Below, in pieces: positions 45,201-56,334 of a stretch of DNA of 64,000 bases. The position numbers and the translations under genes were made by a program. The stretch lies in NCBI GenBank assembly GCA_904066235.2, contig CAJFCV020000001.1:14813291-14877290 (forward strand). Direction: 5' to 3'. Each line of letters starts with the position of its first letter. Position 1 is the stretch's first letter. Under the pieces are notes generated by a model, which ran no database searches, had not been told where the DNA came from, and saw only the letters and a program-made list of their open reading frames with translations. The stretch comes from Bursaphelenchus xylophilus. Its lineage: Eukaryota; Nematoda; Chromadorea; Rhabditida; Aphelenchoididae.

Positions 45201-48200
45201 CAAAATTACCTGTTGAGAGGCGCAATACACCAGTTCGCAAAGTTGTTGGACATTATTTCTATTCTTGGTGGAGACAAAAACCGATGCCACAACCCTCGGC
45301 AGACCCTTTTTATCGGCGTCCGGGACATTCACAAACCGCTGCTGGAGCGTTTTCTCGAAGTTTTGGAGATAATCGTCGGGGAATCGTTGGATGTTCTCTT
45401 GGACGGCGTCGAGGTGGGTGCCCACAATGATGACGGTGGCATTGGGGGCGCGGCTTTGAATGGCCAGGAGCCAGTCGTGGATTTCGTTGATGGCGATTTC
45501 GCCGTCCGTCAACTTCCACACGACCAGGACGATGGAGCGGCGCGAGAGGAAGGCCTGAGGCACTTGTTGGAACTCCTTCTGCAACTTCTCAAAGTCCCAG
45601 GTGCGCAGCGTCACAGGCCCGTTGGATTTGAGGGTTTTGGAGCTTTTGGGCGGCTCGTACATCCACTCGCCCACGTCCAGCGGGGCGCGGCGTTGGTCGC
45701 GCATCGAGGTGCGGCTGAACGACTTGGACGCCGCGTGCCCCATGCGGTGGGCCCAGCTCTCCGAGTTCAACGACACTTTCGCCACATGCCCTTCGGCGCG
45801 CATTTGCGACAGTAGCGCGGACTTGCCGACCTCGGAACGGCCCAGGAACATCAATTTGAGCTTTCGATGAGGTTTTGAGCTGCAAAAAAGTTATTTTAAC
45901 TTAATTTTTAGATGATAACAAACGTCAAAATTTGAAGATTTTTAGCCGAAAATCTGTCCAAAAAGTGATCAGCCCAAACTCTCAAAAAAAAAAAAAAAAA
46001 AAAAAATTCAAAAAAAAAATTTTTTTTATAACCCTTACTTGTCCAATTCATGTCTCAAAAACGAGATCAAATCCATTGTTTTGAAGTTCCCATTGCCCAC
46101 GATTCCCTTGAGCGGATCCTTCAAGGCACACCCATTCAACTGAACGCCCCACAATTTCTCCAAAAGTCCGAGCTCAACGGGCAACCTTTCTAGGCTCTTG
46201 TTCTGCGACAAGTTGAGGACAGCCAGTTGAGAGAGGAGGGAGATGGTTGGAGGGAGGGATTTGAGGTCATTGGAGGACAGATCCAGGTTCGTGAGGGCCG
46301 GGAAGATGATGTAGGGACGGAACTGGAAAAATTGGATATAGAAAGTCATAAAAAATACATAGCAAGTCATATATGGAATTTTGAAATTTTTTCGAAAAAA
46401 AATATTTTCAAAAAAAAAAAAATCGAGAAATGAAAATTAAAAAAATTCTTCTGTCAAAAAAATCAAAAATAATATTAATTTTTATTTTGCAAAAAATCAA
46501 AAAAACAATTTTCATACCAGAAATTTTTAAGTTTTTTCAAAAAAAATTTTAAAAAATAAAAAAATTAGAAAAAAATAAAAAGATGAAAAAAGTAAAAAAA
46601 AAATAAAATAAAAAGATCAAAAAAAAAAAAAAAATTAAAAATAAAAATTTTTTCCAACGATCCGAAATCCCCACCTGATCATTGGAATCCCTCCAATTAC
46701 TGATGTCCAAACCTTGAGTTCTTGCCTCAAATGGGATGAACAAATCGAATTCGGCCAATTTATTGTTCGATAAATTGAGGGACTTGAGATTTTCCAATCG
46801 ACAGTGGGCCTTGTGGGAGCATAGGTTTGTGTTTTCCGTCTCTTTATTCGCTCGAATTATACTCAGAGAGCGCTGTTGATTTCTGGCGACCGATTTCGAG
46901 CGGCTTCCTAAAAAATTTTTTCTCTCTATATTGAAAATTTTTTTTGAAATTTCGCAAAAACGCTTACTGGAATGCCGATTCACGGACACAGTCTGCACAG
47001 CGGCCACTCTTTCATTCGGAGCGATCATTTCCACAAAACAGCTCAAGTCCTGCCCTTCCGCTCTTCGAAACATGATGGCCAATCGATTGTTGGCCAAGTT
47101 CAGGGTCTTCAGGGTGGCCGGGAAGCATTCCACTGCTTTCAGCGAGCTCAGATCGTTCCGGCTGAGGTCCAACTTGGTCAATCGGGGACAAAAACAGGCG
47201 AGGCATTCGGGGACGGAGCGCAATTTATTCCCGGACAAGTTCAACGACCTCAGGGCGTTGGTGGAATTCAAATTGTTGGGGTCGTCTTTGGGGTCGTCGT
47301 CCTCCACAACTGCCATGTTCAGCTCGGTTTGCCAGATGTTGGAGCTGAAATCAGAAAGTTTTAAAATTAAGCAAAAAAATAAAAAATTTTTTTTTGTCAA
47401 AAATCGCCATAATTTTTGCAAAGCATGCGCTAAAAATCGCATAGAAATTTTAGAAAATTTTTTACTTTAATATACGTCAAATAACTCAAAAAAAAAAAAA
47501 AAAAAAAAATTTTGTTTTGCACAGTGCAAAAAATTAAAAAAAAATCTCACCGTAAGACGTCATTTTTCTGAACATTAACACTGCTTTGTTTCTGAATTTC
47601 GGCCGGTTTCTCCCTCCTCCTTTCCAGTTCACTTTCTTTTTTCCTTTCAACCAACGCTCGACTCGAATGATAGGCCGCGACGTACGGATTTCGGGTCGCT
47701 CGTTGTCGCGGCTCGCGCCGCGATCGCTCCGGAGATGGTGTGGACAAGTCGCAGATGAGGTTGTCGGACAAATTGAGATCATTGAGGGTGGGGTGCTTCC
47801 AAATCGAACCGGGCAATCGGCGGAGTTTGTTTTTGCAAAAATTGGCCGATTTCAGCGATGGGAAGTGCTTGGGAGAGAAGAGCTGAAATTGAATGTCACA
47901 CATAGTGTCTATAAGACTTCTATATGGTGTATTCGAGTTAAAAACAACAGAAAAAACAGATTTCTTCAACGAGGGAAACACTTGACCTTTTTTTATAAAA
48001 ATTGGGTCAACTCTTCCCCTCGGCCATATCACTGGAAATTTCATATTAAACAGTTCTAAAAGACGTTAGCTCATTTTCCACTGAAAATTTTAGTTTGTCC
48101 ATGAGAGAAACACTTGACCCATTTTGAAAAATTTGTGTTAACTCTTCCCCTCTAAGCTAAACCTCCACTTTAACGACAAGAAATTTTTCTTTCACTCACC

Positions 48201-51200
48201 TCTGAGGGCAAATCATCAAGTTCGTTGGCTTCGACACTCAAACTTTCCAGAAATGGGCATGCAAAATCGGTTCTGGGCATGGAAATCTGCTCCAATTTGT
48301 TATGATCCAGATTCAAAATTTTCAACGAGCTGAGTTGAAACAACTCCTCGGGGAGGTCCGTCAACGAATTGTCAGCGAGATCGATCCGAGTGATGGCGGA
48401 CAGCGCCATTTTCAGGTTCCGAACTCTGGGGTTGAACCGAAGCGCGGCGGCCATCATGAACTCGACGCCGAGCCGCTCCAGGCCCGCATTCTGCCAGTCC
48501 AGCCGGCAGGGGACGTTGGGACGGAGCACGGGCAGCAAGTCCATGGATTTCAGACGATCCATGGCCGAGTATCCGCTTTCGGGGAGATGAATTCGGTTCT
48601 CGGAATCGGTGAAGGTCAGCTGCTCCAGGAAAACGGTCAGCAATGGGGAATTGGACTGCTTCGAGGCTTGGCTAAAGTCGCGAAATTCGAAAATTATATT
48701 GTAAACTATTGTAAACAGACTATACACCAAATTCAACGTGCCAAAAAACCTTTAAATTTCAAGATTTTGATTTTTTTACAAAAAATTTCGGGTAAATTCG
48801 CAAAAATCGATCATAAAACAAAAAAATCATTGTGTATACCTCTACAATACATTATTTTATACCTTCTGCGACATCCTTTTCTCAACTATCATACGTTTTC
48901 AAATCAAAAATCCAGTTTTCCCCCTCAAAATTAAATTTTTCCGATATACTAGATCAAAACTATAAATTTTAAAAGCCCCCAAAAAATGGCCAAGAACTCA
49001 CCGTAGAGCTTGATTATCATAGTCCACGGCTCCGTGAAAGAACAGCCTCTTCACCAGCTCCACATTTTTGCATTGTGCGGCTTCGATGAGAGCCCCGGAG
49101 CCGATGCAACGGGCCTCATCGGCTCGAAGATTGGCAATTTCCAGGTCGGTGATGGCGATGGGGAGGTTCACATCCGCTCCATTTTCGAGGAGAACTCTGA
49201 AAACAGCAAAAAACTGCATCAGAAATCCAGTTTTTCCGACATTTCTGCGAAAATCCTGACCTTTTTCGTCAAATTTTTGCTTACTTTACCCTTTGCACCA
49301 GACTATGCACACTCAGCATTCAATTTTCGCGGCGAAAACAGCTTGTGGCGGAGGGAATAAGCATTCAGCTCAAGTTTCACATCAAAGATTACAAATGGAA
49401 ACGAAAAAAGCGGGGATTTCGGTTCGTTGCGGCCGGAAATAATGATGGCCAAATAAAAAAATAGAGGCGCGATGGGCCTCGGTTTTGTATGAGAAGAGAA
49501 GATCGTTCATGTTTTTGGGGTTTGGAATAATTTTTGTCTCAAATTGGGTCTTTATTCGACGAATTTGGGGGGGAATCTTTGTCATCATGTACAATATAAT
49601 TTTCTGATTTTAACTCAGAAGTACTCCAACTGCGACGCTCAGATTTTGATGAAACTTGGCACAAATTTAGAATAATTTTTTCTAAGATATATGCGAGAAT
49701 TCTAGCTCGCGCTTTCCAGAAACAACCGAGATTTTTAGACCGAAAGTCGGCCAAAATTTTGGACTTTTTGCCGAATTTCAGCACAAAAAGTTTCATGCCT
49801 ATTTCTAACGTGAAGGATAATGTTTCTACAAAAAATCAAACTTTTCCGCTCGAAACTGCCAAAGTTATGGCCAAAAAGGTGTTTTCTCTCTGACCGCTCT
49901 CCACGTTTAGCGTGCTCTCTCGGCGGCAAAAATCGTTCCATATCTCGGCGGTGCCCGCAAAGCGCGAGCTAAAACTTTCAGGAATTGATATTTAGTCCAT
50001 ATCCGACGTGTGTGCAAAATTTAAAGAAAATCTGAGCGTCGCACTTGGAGTACTTCCCCTGTCAATTTTAGAGGCAAATTACAACTGATCGAAGGTTAAC
50101 TTATAACTTTTAGATCATTTTTTCGCCATAAATCGTCTAAAATTTACAAACAACTCCATCGAAAAAGTGGAATTCATCCGACTTACTCCGGAGTTGGACG
50201 ATTGGGGAAAAAGACGATTGGGGAAAAGTACGATTGGGGAAACCGAAAAGTATTATTTTCTTCGATGCAAATGTCGAAATTAGGATAATCGAGGGTGCTG
50301 ATTTCGAAAATGACATTCATTTTTTTTGATTGTAAGTTTTTTTCTTAAGTAGTACTGTAAAGTAGTACTTTTTTGAATTTTTATCATAAATACTCGATTT
50401 AGGGGTTTTCGAGGGTGCTGATTTCGAAAATCGTGTTAGCTTTCTTCTTTATAGTACTATCTGGTACTATATAGTACGAGGTGAAAATATGGCTTTTGGC
50501 GTTAATGGTGTTGTTTTGATGCTTGGTACTCCTCAAAAACACGTTTTAAATAATTGGTACTGTTTAGTACTGTCTGGTACTATGTAGTACTATGTAGTAC
50601 AAGGTAAAAATTTGGCCCTTAGGGGTTAGTGGTGTTGTTCTGTTCCTTAGTACTCCTATTTACACCTTGTACTACATAGTACCAGACAGTACTAAACAGT
50701 ACCAGTTATTTAAAACGTGTTTTTGAGGAGCACCAAGCATCAAAACAACACCATTAACGCCAAAAGCCATATTTTCACCTCGTGCTATATAGTACCAGAT
50801 AGTACTATAAAGAAGAAAGCTAACACGATTTTCGAAATCAGCACCCTCGAAAACCCCTAAATCAAGTATTTATAATAAATATTCAAAAAATTACTACTTT
50901 ACAGTACTACTTAAGAAAAAAAGTAACAATCAAAAAAATGAATGTGATTTTTGAAATCAGCACCCTCGATTATCCTAATTTCGACATTTGCATCGAAGAA
51001 AATAATACTTTTCGGTTTCCCCAATCGTACTTTTCCCCAATCGTCTTTTTCCCCAATCGTCCCTTTCCCCAATCGTCTTTTTCCCCAATCGTCCCAGTTC
51101 CGACTTACTCCACAATGTCCTCATTTTGATTGCAAACAGCAGTCATCAGCGGGGTCCGACCATTCACGGCGTAGGTGTCCAACAAAAAAGGGGACCCCAT

Positions 51201-53475
51201 TTGAGCCGGCTCAATGTTGCCCACCTCGTTTTGGCGATACAATTGCGTTTTGAACTGAATTTGGGAAAAAAATATACGAGGTCAGAGGCCTAAACCTACC
51301 TCCAGAAGAGCCTCCACGACTTGTTCATGGCCATTCTCGACGGCCAGATGGAAAGAGGTCCGGCAATGCGAGTCGGAGGCGTTCAGATCGCAAACAAACT
51401 CGTAGGACCAGCCGTTGACTGTCTTTTCGAACAGATTCAGGAGGCTTGGACGATAATCGAAGGAGAGAAGTCTGGAAATTCCAAAAGAATACTGACCAAA
51501 ACCAAAAAAAAATTTTGCACAGTGCAGCGGAAAAAAGCAAAAAAAATTGCACAGTGCAAAAAATTCAGCTTCGCACAGTGCAAAAAATTACCATAAAGGC
51601 CGCACCGTGCAACAAAACCAAAACATGCGATGAAAATCTCATTTTTTTCTGGTTTTTGCACTGTGCATTTGAAATATCGCTGCGACGTAAGCTTTTCCCA
51701 ACTGCGCCGCTGCGATTTGGCTCAAAAATGTGCACAGTGCAATCGGCTTTTTCGAGTTTTGCACGGTGCGCAAAGGCAAACATCCAAGTGAAAATGCACT
51801 GTGCGTTGGCGACAAGCGTGTGAAAAATTCAAAATGCACTGTGCGAAAGAAAAAATGCACTGTGCGAAAAGTCAAAATGCACTGTGCGTTGGCGACGAGC
51901 GTGGGAAAAAATTCAAGATGCACTGTGCGAAAGCGAAAAAACGTCAGGCACTTTGTGAAAATGCTAACAGTATAAACTGTGGAATCACGCAGTAAATCTT
52001 ACAATTTCACAATTTCCACATTCCCATGACTGCAAGCGAAATGAAACGGGAGTTCTTTGGAGTTGTTGATGACATCCATCTGCTCCCCGTATTGTTCTAG
52101 GACAAGTTTTGTGGATTCCAAATCTCCTGATTGGATGACGGCGTGCAGAAGAGTGTTTCCAGTCGGTGGATCGACTAGAGGATTGGATTCGAGGGACAAC
52201 AGAGCTCCAATTATTCCGGAAAATCCTTTTTCGCAGGCTCTAAAACGATTTTTTAAATTTTTTTACGGTAAAAGCGATTTTTAATGGGCTGAAATCGCAA
52301 ATTTAATAAAAAATTATATAAACTCACATGTACAACGGTGCCTTTTCCCCGTTTTTCCCGCTGGCCAATATGTCTCGTTGAGTGAAATTGGTGGATTGAG
52401 CCAGTAAATCCAAGACCCGATCGAAATTATTGCCTTCAATTGCCGAACAGAGCTCTTTATTCAGTCTTTCCGACTCTTTTTTTATATTATCTAAAGATTT
52501 TTTATGTTTTTCGATTTTTTCTTACCAATACTTTCGAAAAGCACCTCCGCCACACGTCCATGATTGTTCAAATGGGCCAATTGGAGGGCCGAGTAGCCGT
52601 TGGCATCGCAGAAGAACGGATCCGCGCCTTGTTGAATCAAAATTCGGACCGTTTCGACGTGACCGGCTTGCGCGGCCAGCAATAGCGCTGTTTTTAGGCC
52701 CTCATCCACCGATGTTACCGCGTCCACATCCACTAAAAAGTCATTACAATTAATTTTAGACCCAAAAAATTATAAAAATTTTATTACAGTAACCTACCGT
52801 AATCGCAGAGAACTCGAACACAATCATCGACGCCATGGGCGGCCGCGAAATGAAGGGGAGTCCGGCCGTCCGACGCTCGAATATGACCCAAAATTGACTG
52901 ATTGGCACTGGTCAAATCCGTCAGCAAATCCGCATTACGGTAATGGATCGCCTGAAAATTTTTTTTGATTCGACTGCACTGTGCGGTGGAAATCACTAGT
53001 CCTCCCGGAGAGTCGCCGAAATCAGCGACATGCACTGTGCGAAAACGAAAATTCACTTTGCACTGTGCAATTTTTGTTTTTTGCACCGTGCAATAGACTT
53101 TTTTGGGCTGCCGCTCGCACCCCGATTTTTTTCGCACAGTGCAATCCCCAAAACTCAGTCAGGCGACATGCACTGTGCGAAAACGAAAATTCACTTTGCA
53201 CTGTGCAATTTCTTACTTTTTGCACGGTGCAATAGACTTTTTTGGTCTGTCGCTCGCTCCCTGACTTTTTCGCACAGTGCAAATGCCAAAAATCAGTCCG
53301 CCGACTTTCCGGAAGGATCAGAAAAACGCACAGTGCGGGCCCGAAAAATTCTCATAATTTTTCGCACAGTGCACAAATAAAACTGCTTTGTCCGCACTGT
53401 GCAAAATTAAAAACTACTGTGGAAACGAACCTGAAAGATGAGTTCGGCCGTTTCGTTGGCACTGTTCTTCTCCAT
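37469..53475 (-). CDS. lrk-1: LRRK-type Roco kinase: ankyrin-LRR-ROC-COR-kinase-WD40
   Basis: 21 exons, all phases consistent, 2517 aa. Exons: 53475-53431, 52951-52798, 52732-52526, 52490-52328, 52239-52003, 51471-51300, 51254-51109, 49196-49002, 48671-48200, 47882-47551, 47344-46968, 46907-46675, 46322-46039, 45879-45210, 44805-44562, 42940-42264, 42001-41573, 40792-40563, 40459-40150, 40001-38143 and 37586-37469. Order: ankyrin repeats (DGRTPLHFAAAHG, NGYSALQLAHLN, GNTLLHAVIQSGD); leucine-rich repeats; ROC GTPase with Walker A GRSEVGKS at about 1019-1026 and VVGTHLD-type IIVGTHLD; COR; a kinase with GQGAFGSV (1843-1850), VALK (Lys1869), YRD (Asp1982), DYG (2011-2013) and APE (2035-2037); a WD40-like C-terminus. 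The kinase residues are complete. LRRKs use a YRD/HFCD-type loop and DYG, as here. The LRRK1-like layout with ankyrins fits C. elegans lrk-1, a Golgi and synaptic-vesicle sorting kinase. The first exon (15 codons after an in-frame TGA) is the least sure. Confidence 0.94.
37650..38130. repeat. Element fragments in the last LRRK intron
   Basis: AAGTGCTCCAAGTGCGACGCTCAG at about 37636 is one end of the element family of 43228 and 49612. The block at 38031-38115 (GCATCGAAGAAAAATAATAC and CCCCAATCGTCC) is one arm end of the family at 50190-51101. In between is an inverted pair of TCAATGATCCGAG-like sequences. Confidence 0.6.
40817..41067. mobile_element. Tc1/mariner-type mini-element in a LRRK intron
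   Basis: CATTGGGGGAC and CACTG ends with TA on both sides. The arms hold CCATTTTGCAT(C/A)CGGGAAG; the centre has an inverted GAGCGAGCGCGC/GCGCGCCC pair. It starts 25 bp upstream of an exon (40792). Confidence 0.8.
41085..41545. repeat. GCAC-N-GTGC motif array in a LRRK intron
   Basis: About 16 motif copies between the Tc1-type element and the next exon (41573), with A/T spacers of 15-30 bp. Confidence 0.8.
43228..43682. mobile_element. 455-bp element, AAGTGCGACGCTCAG family
   Basis: Left end CAGGGGAAGTACCCCAAGTG then CGACGCTCAG; right end is the inverse. The inside contains TCTCTCGGCGGC and ATATCTCGGCGGCGCCTGC segments. The copy at 49612-50062 is about 90% similar by eye. Confidence 0.8.
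43791..43984. mobile_element. 194-bp foldback with GCAC-N-GTGC core
   Basis: ACTAGTCCGTTCGTAAAGTC, then GCTGGAATG, is mirrored at the right as GCGACTTTACGAACGGACTAGT. The core has four or five GCACTGTGC or GCACAGTGC motifs. This shows directly that the motif array belongs inside an inverted-repeat element. Confidence 0.85.
44200..44545. repeat. Sparse GCAC-N-GTGC cluster next to a LRRK exon
   Basis: Four motif copies at ~44215, 44281, 44311 (partial) and 44530. The last ends about 20 bp from the donor of exon 44805-44562. Confidence 0.55.
49612..50062. mobile_element. ~450-bp element, AAGTGCGACGCTCAG family, copy 2
   Basis: AAGTACTCCAACTGCGACGC left end; GCGTCGCACTTGGAGTACTT right end. Inside it parallels 43228-43682 in order and sequence. 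LRRK intron between exons 51109 and 49196. Confidence 0.8.
50190..51101. mobile_element. 912-bp near-perfect palindrome with 10-bp target duplication
   Basis: Ends are GGAGTTGGACGATTGGGG on the left and the inverse of GGAACTGGGACGATTGGGG on the right. It is flanked by the direct repeat GACTTACTCC (50180-50189 and 51102-51111). Both arms run about 430 bp to a core with GTACTATATAGTAC-type palindromes near 50620-50650. A 9-11 bp duplication with long arms is typical of Mutator-like foldbacks. It is non-coding. The right duplication overlaps the splice donor of exon 51254-51109. Confidence 0.9.
51500..51970. repeat. GCAC-N-GTGC array in a LRRK intron
   Basis: About 17 motifs. From 51640 on it mirrors the element at 36908-37440 (TGCACTGTGCGTTGGCGACA units and the GTGAAAATGCTAAC end). 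It lies between exons 52239-52003 and 51471-51300. Confidence 0.8.
52975..53318. mobile_element. Inverted-repeat element with GCAC-N-GTGC core in LRRK intron 1
   Basis: The left end CTAGTCCTCCCGGAGAGTCG and right end CCGACTTTCCGGAAGGATCA are imperfect inverses. Two ~130-bp internal units carry CGACATGCACTGTGCGAAAA and GCAATAGACTTTTTTGG. Related to 6689-7213. Confidence 0.75.
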
Positions 53476-53639
53476 CTCCACATTCTCCTTACTCGCAAAC
53501 TGTCCTCATCTTCGCCGTAAACTCGCAAATATTGAAGTTCGTGGCGACCCGTTCCTAAAACACCAAAAATTTTCAAAAATTCGATCAGAAATAAATAACC
53601 ATGGCAAATTACCAGTAAAATAAGTCAAATTAACTGTCA

Positions 53640-54060
53640 AATTGGAGTAATTAACAAGTTTATTAACTGTTTTCAAGGAGAAAATGATAATAATGACAAG
53701 AAAATACGTTCAAAATCTGATTTCATTGGCAAAAAAGATAAAATTTTTACCAAAAAGTTCGCCAAGGCTGAAAAATCCTCTTCAGAATCATCTTTTACGT
53801 TTAAAAACTGTCTTAAACCATCTTATTTATCCAATTTTTGGCTAAATTAATATTAAAAAATTTTCAAAAATTAAAAAATTTATAAAAATAAACCAATATC
53901 CGTACATTCCAATCAAAATTTAACACAAAACTCAAGAAAACAGTGCAACAATAACAAAACAACGGGGATAAAACTCAAAAATAAGGAACGGTGGACAAAA
54001 ACAACCGAGAAAAACAAGCGATAACAAAGCTGATCGTCTCCTTTTCAAACTTCCAAGCGT
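53640..54060. other. Intergenic stretch between NMD3 and LRRK genes
   Basis: AT-rich and without repeats I can name. It holds the NMD3 3' end and the presumed LRRK promoter or outron. No coding exon seen. Confidence 0.5.
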
Positions 54061-54066
54061 TTCTTT

Positions 54067-56314
54067 CTAGCTTTCCGCCATTTCAACATCAGCAATGTCC
54101 ATTTCTTCCAGCAAATCCGCGAGTTGAGTGCCTTCTGGTATGTCAGCCGGGTCGATTTCGGATTCTGGAGCGAGTTTCTTGGTGGGATCACGGTAGAGAT
54201 TGACCTTCTCTCGGAGATGTTCATCTTCTTCCAAGTCCTCGATGAAGCGCTGAAAAATATTTAAGTAAAAAAAAAATTTTTGAACCATAGTTTAAAAAAA
54301 CGTCAAAAAGTATCCAAAACCATCCCAAAAGTATCTGCTAGTATTAAAATTTTCCGCTAGACGAACCTGGAACTCATTTTCAACACTAGCCGAGTCTCCT
54401 TGGTCGATTAATCTCTTCAATTTCCAGTTTCGTTTACGATGTCTCAGCTCCCGATCGTAGCATTTTCTGACCAAAATACAGTCCGGTTTCTCATGATCCT
54501 TCATGTTATCGAACGTGGGATTGTTCACATTCGTGTTGAGCAAATCGTATCCTAAAAATCAAATCAAAATGTTTGAAATACCTACCCATTACAGTGTCTC
54601 CAGGCTTCAGCATTTTTCCTAGATGACTTTTAGTGGAGTACAAATGTGCCTCCGGTTCGCCAACTTCATTTGCGCGACATACAAACAATTCAACCAGTTG
54701 ATGTTTATGTGAAACATGCCCGTGCCCTTTACTGCGTTTGATTTCATTCACATTTTCCACTTCGACAACATAAAATTCGACCATGTTCTTTGGTCCCAGG
54801 AACATTTCGAATGGCTCTTTGAAGAAAGTCAAACTGAAAAAAATACATAAAATTTTACCTAAAACAAGGTCATTTTTTTTTGCCTGAAACAACGTCAAAC
54901 TTTTCTAAATTCCCACAAAAATTATATTTCTTACCTGTTCACATCATAAACCTGACAATTTGTGGGATCGATCAGACTCAAAACATTGGTTACCCTCAGG
55001 ACAACCAAGAGTTGAGACATATTTCCATACGACTGAGCCAACTTCTTGGGCAAGCAGACCAACGAATCCTTGGTGACTGGGCAAATCTCAATGCAATAAG
55101 TGTGCTTGTAATCATAAGTATTGTTCTTGACATCCTGAGAAATCAACTGCTGACTGTAATGATATTTGCATGGTAAAACAGTGTTGATGAATTCCAAAAG
55201 CTTCCGGGCATCCTGTTGTTTCGCAAAGTAGAAGTCAATTCCAGTTGGAACAGGTTTCACGTTGTTTGCTTGGGAAGCGGCATCGTATTTTAGAAGAAGT
55301 TGTTCTAGATAGAAGAGGGTCTTTTTGAAATCGCATTTCTGGCGGATTTGAAGAAGAGCTCGCCAATAATCCTTGGCCTGGACTCGGTGACAATCTTCGC
55401 AGACCTGAAAAAACCAAAAAATATTGGCAAAAAGCTTTTTAGCTTGATTTTGTACGAAAATATCCGCTCGCCTATTAAGAATAAGTTGGACTTGGAAAAT
55501 CCTTGTAGAAATAGTCCTTTACGAGTCCTTCCAGAATTTCCTAACGTTTTATACATCCTTCTTCGTTCCTAAAAGTCAAAACACTAGCGAAAAAACACTT
55601 ACTTGACCGCAAATCACATATTCGACGATGAAAGATTGTTGGAGAACTGCATTGGTGAAAACCTCTTTCTGAACAGCCATTTTAACCTTGACACGCTTGG
55701 AATGAGGCTCAGTCCAGATGAACTGAGCATCAACAAGACGAACATTCAGCATTTGAGGCTTGATTCTCTTCAAACACAAGGATAGAAGTTCTTTTGATTC
55801 CAAAGCAGCCACTTGCCAAGTAGAAGGTGGTACCAAATAACGCTCACAGAACTTGCAGTGCATCAAATTGGCTGAAATGGACCCAAATGAACAATATTTT
55901 CATAATCAAACCCTATGATAACAGTAGCCTTTCTTCTATACCAAAATTTATATTATCCATGGCAATTTGGATTAAGATTTTAAAACGTCTACTTATAAAT
56001 TTTTGCTCAGAGTGATTCTGGATCAGGAAACCTCCGAAACACCATTAGCTCCCTCTCTATTTACTGCGCTTCTCTATCCTTTCGCTTTTATATTGTTTTA
56101 CCGACCCATTTCCATTCGAATATTTATCCTCCTCTCTCCCTAAACTTTCGGATGAAATAAAACACTTACACTGCTTCGGTATTCCCTCGGTAATATCCAC
56201 TCGACTGCGCAAACAAGCCACGCACATGTTGGCCGGATTTGGTGGGATCGGAGTCCCGCATTCGCAACAAGCCACCTGCCCGGTTTCGACAGGCCCAATG
56301 GGCATGGATTGCAT
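54067..56314 (-). CDS. nmd-3: 60S ribosomal export adaptor NMD3
   Basis: Exons: 56314-56170, 55871-55603, 55404-54935, 54833-54586, 54551-54367 and 54249-54067. Phases exact, 499 aa (human about 503). NMD3 binds late pre-60S subunits and recruits the export receptor CRM1 for nuclear exit. The N-terminal zinc region has CxxC pairs at about 16-19 (CCEC), 54-57 (CKFC) and 140-143 (CEDC). Characteristic stretches: RLVDAQFIWTEPHSKRVKVK, KKTLFYLEQLLLKYDA, SQQLISQDVKNNTYDYKHTY, DPTNCQVYDVN and YDRELRHRKRNWKLKRL. The acidic C-terminus (FIEDLEEDEHL to MDIADVEMAES) is where the family carries its leucine-rich export signal, here LADLLEEMDI. The ATG lies 17 nt after a TTTTCAG acceptor, probably a leader site. 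The gene is divergent from eIF3a, 1.35 kb away. Confidence 0.96.
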
Positions 56315-56334
56315 TTTGGCAACTTTTCCGCTGA

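Noticed and set aside
46549..47442. 297-aa single frame through the LRR exons
   Set aside because: It reads through a 61-bp intron (46967-46908) with good GTAAGC and TTTTTTAG sites that happens to stay open; the spliced form keeps the LRR pattern.
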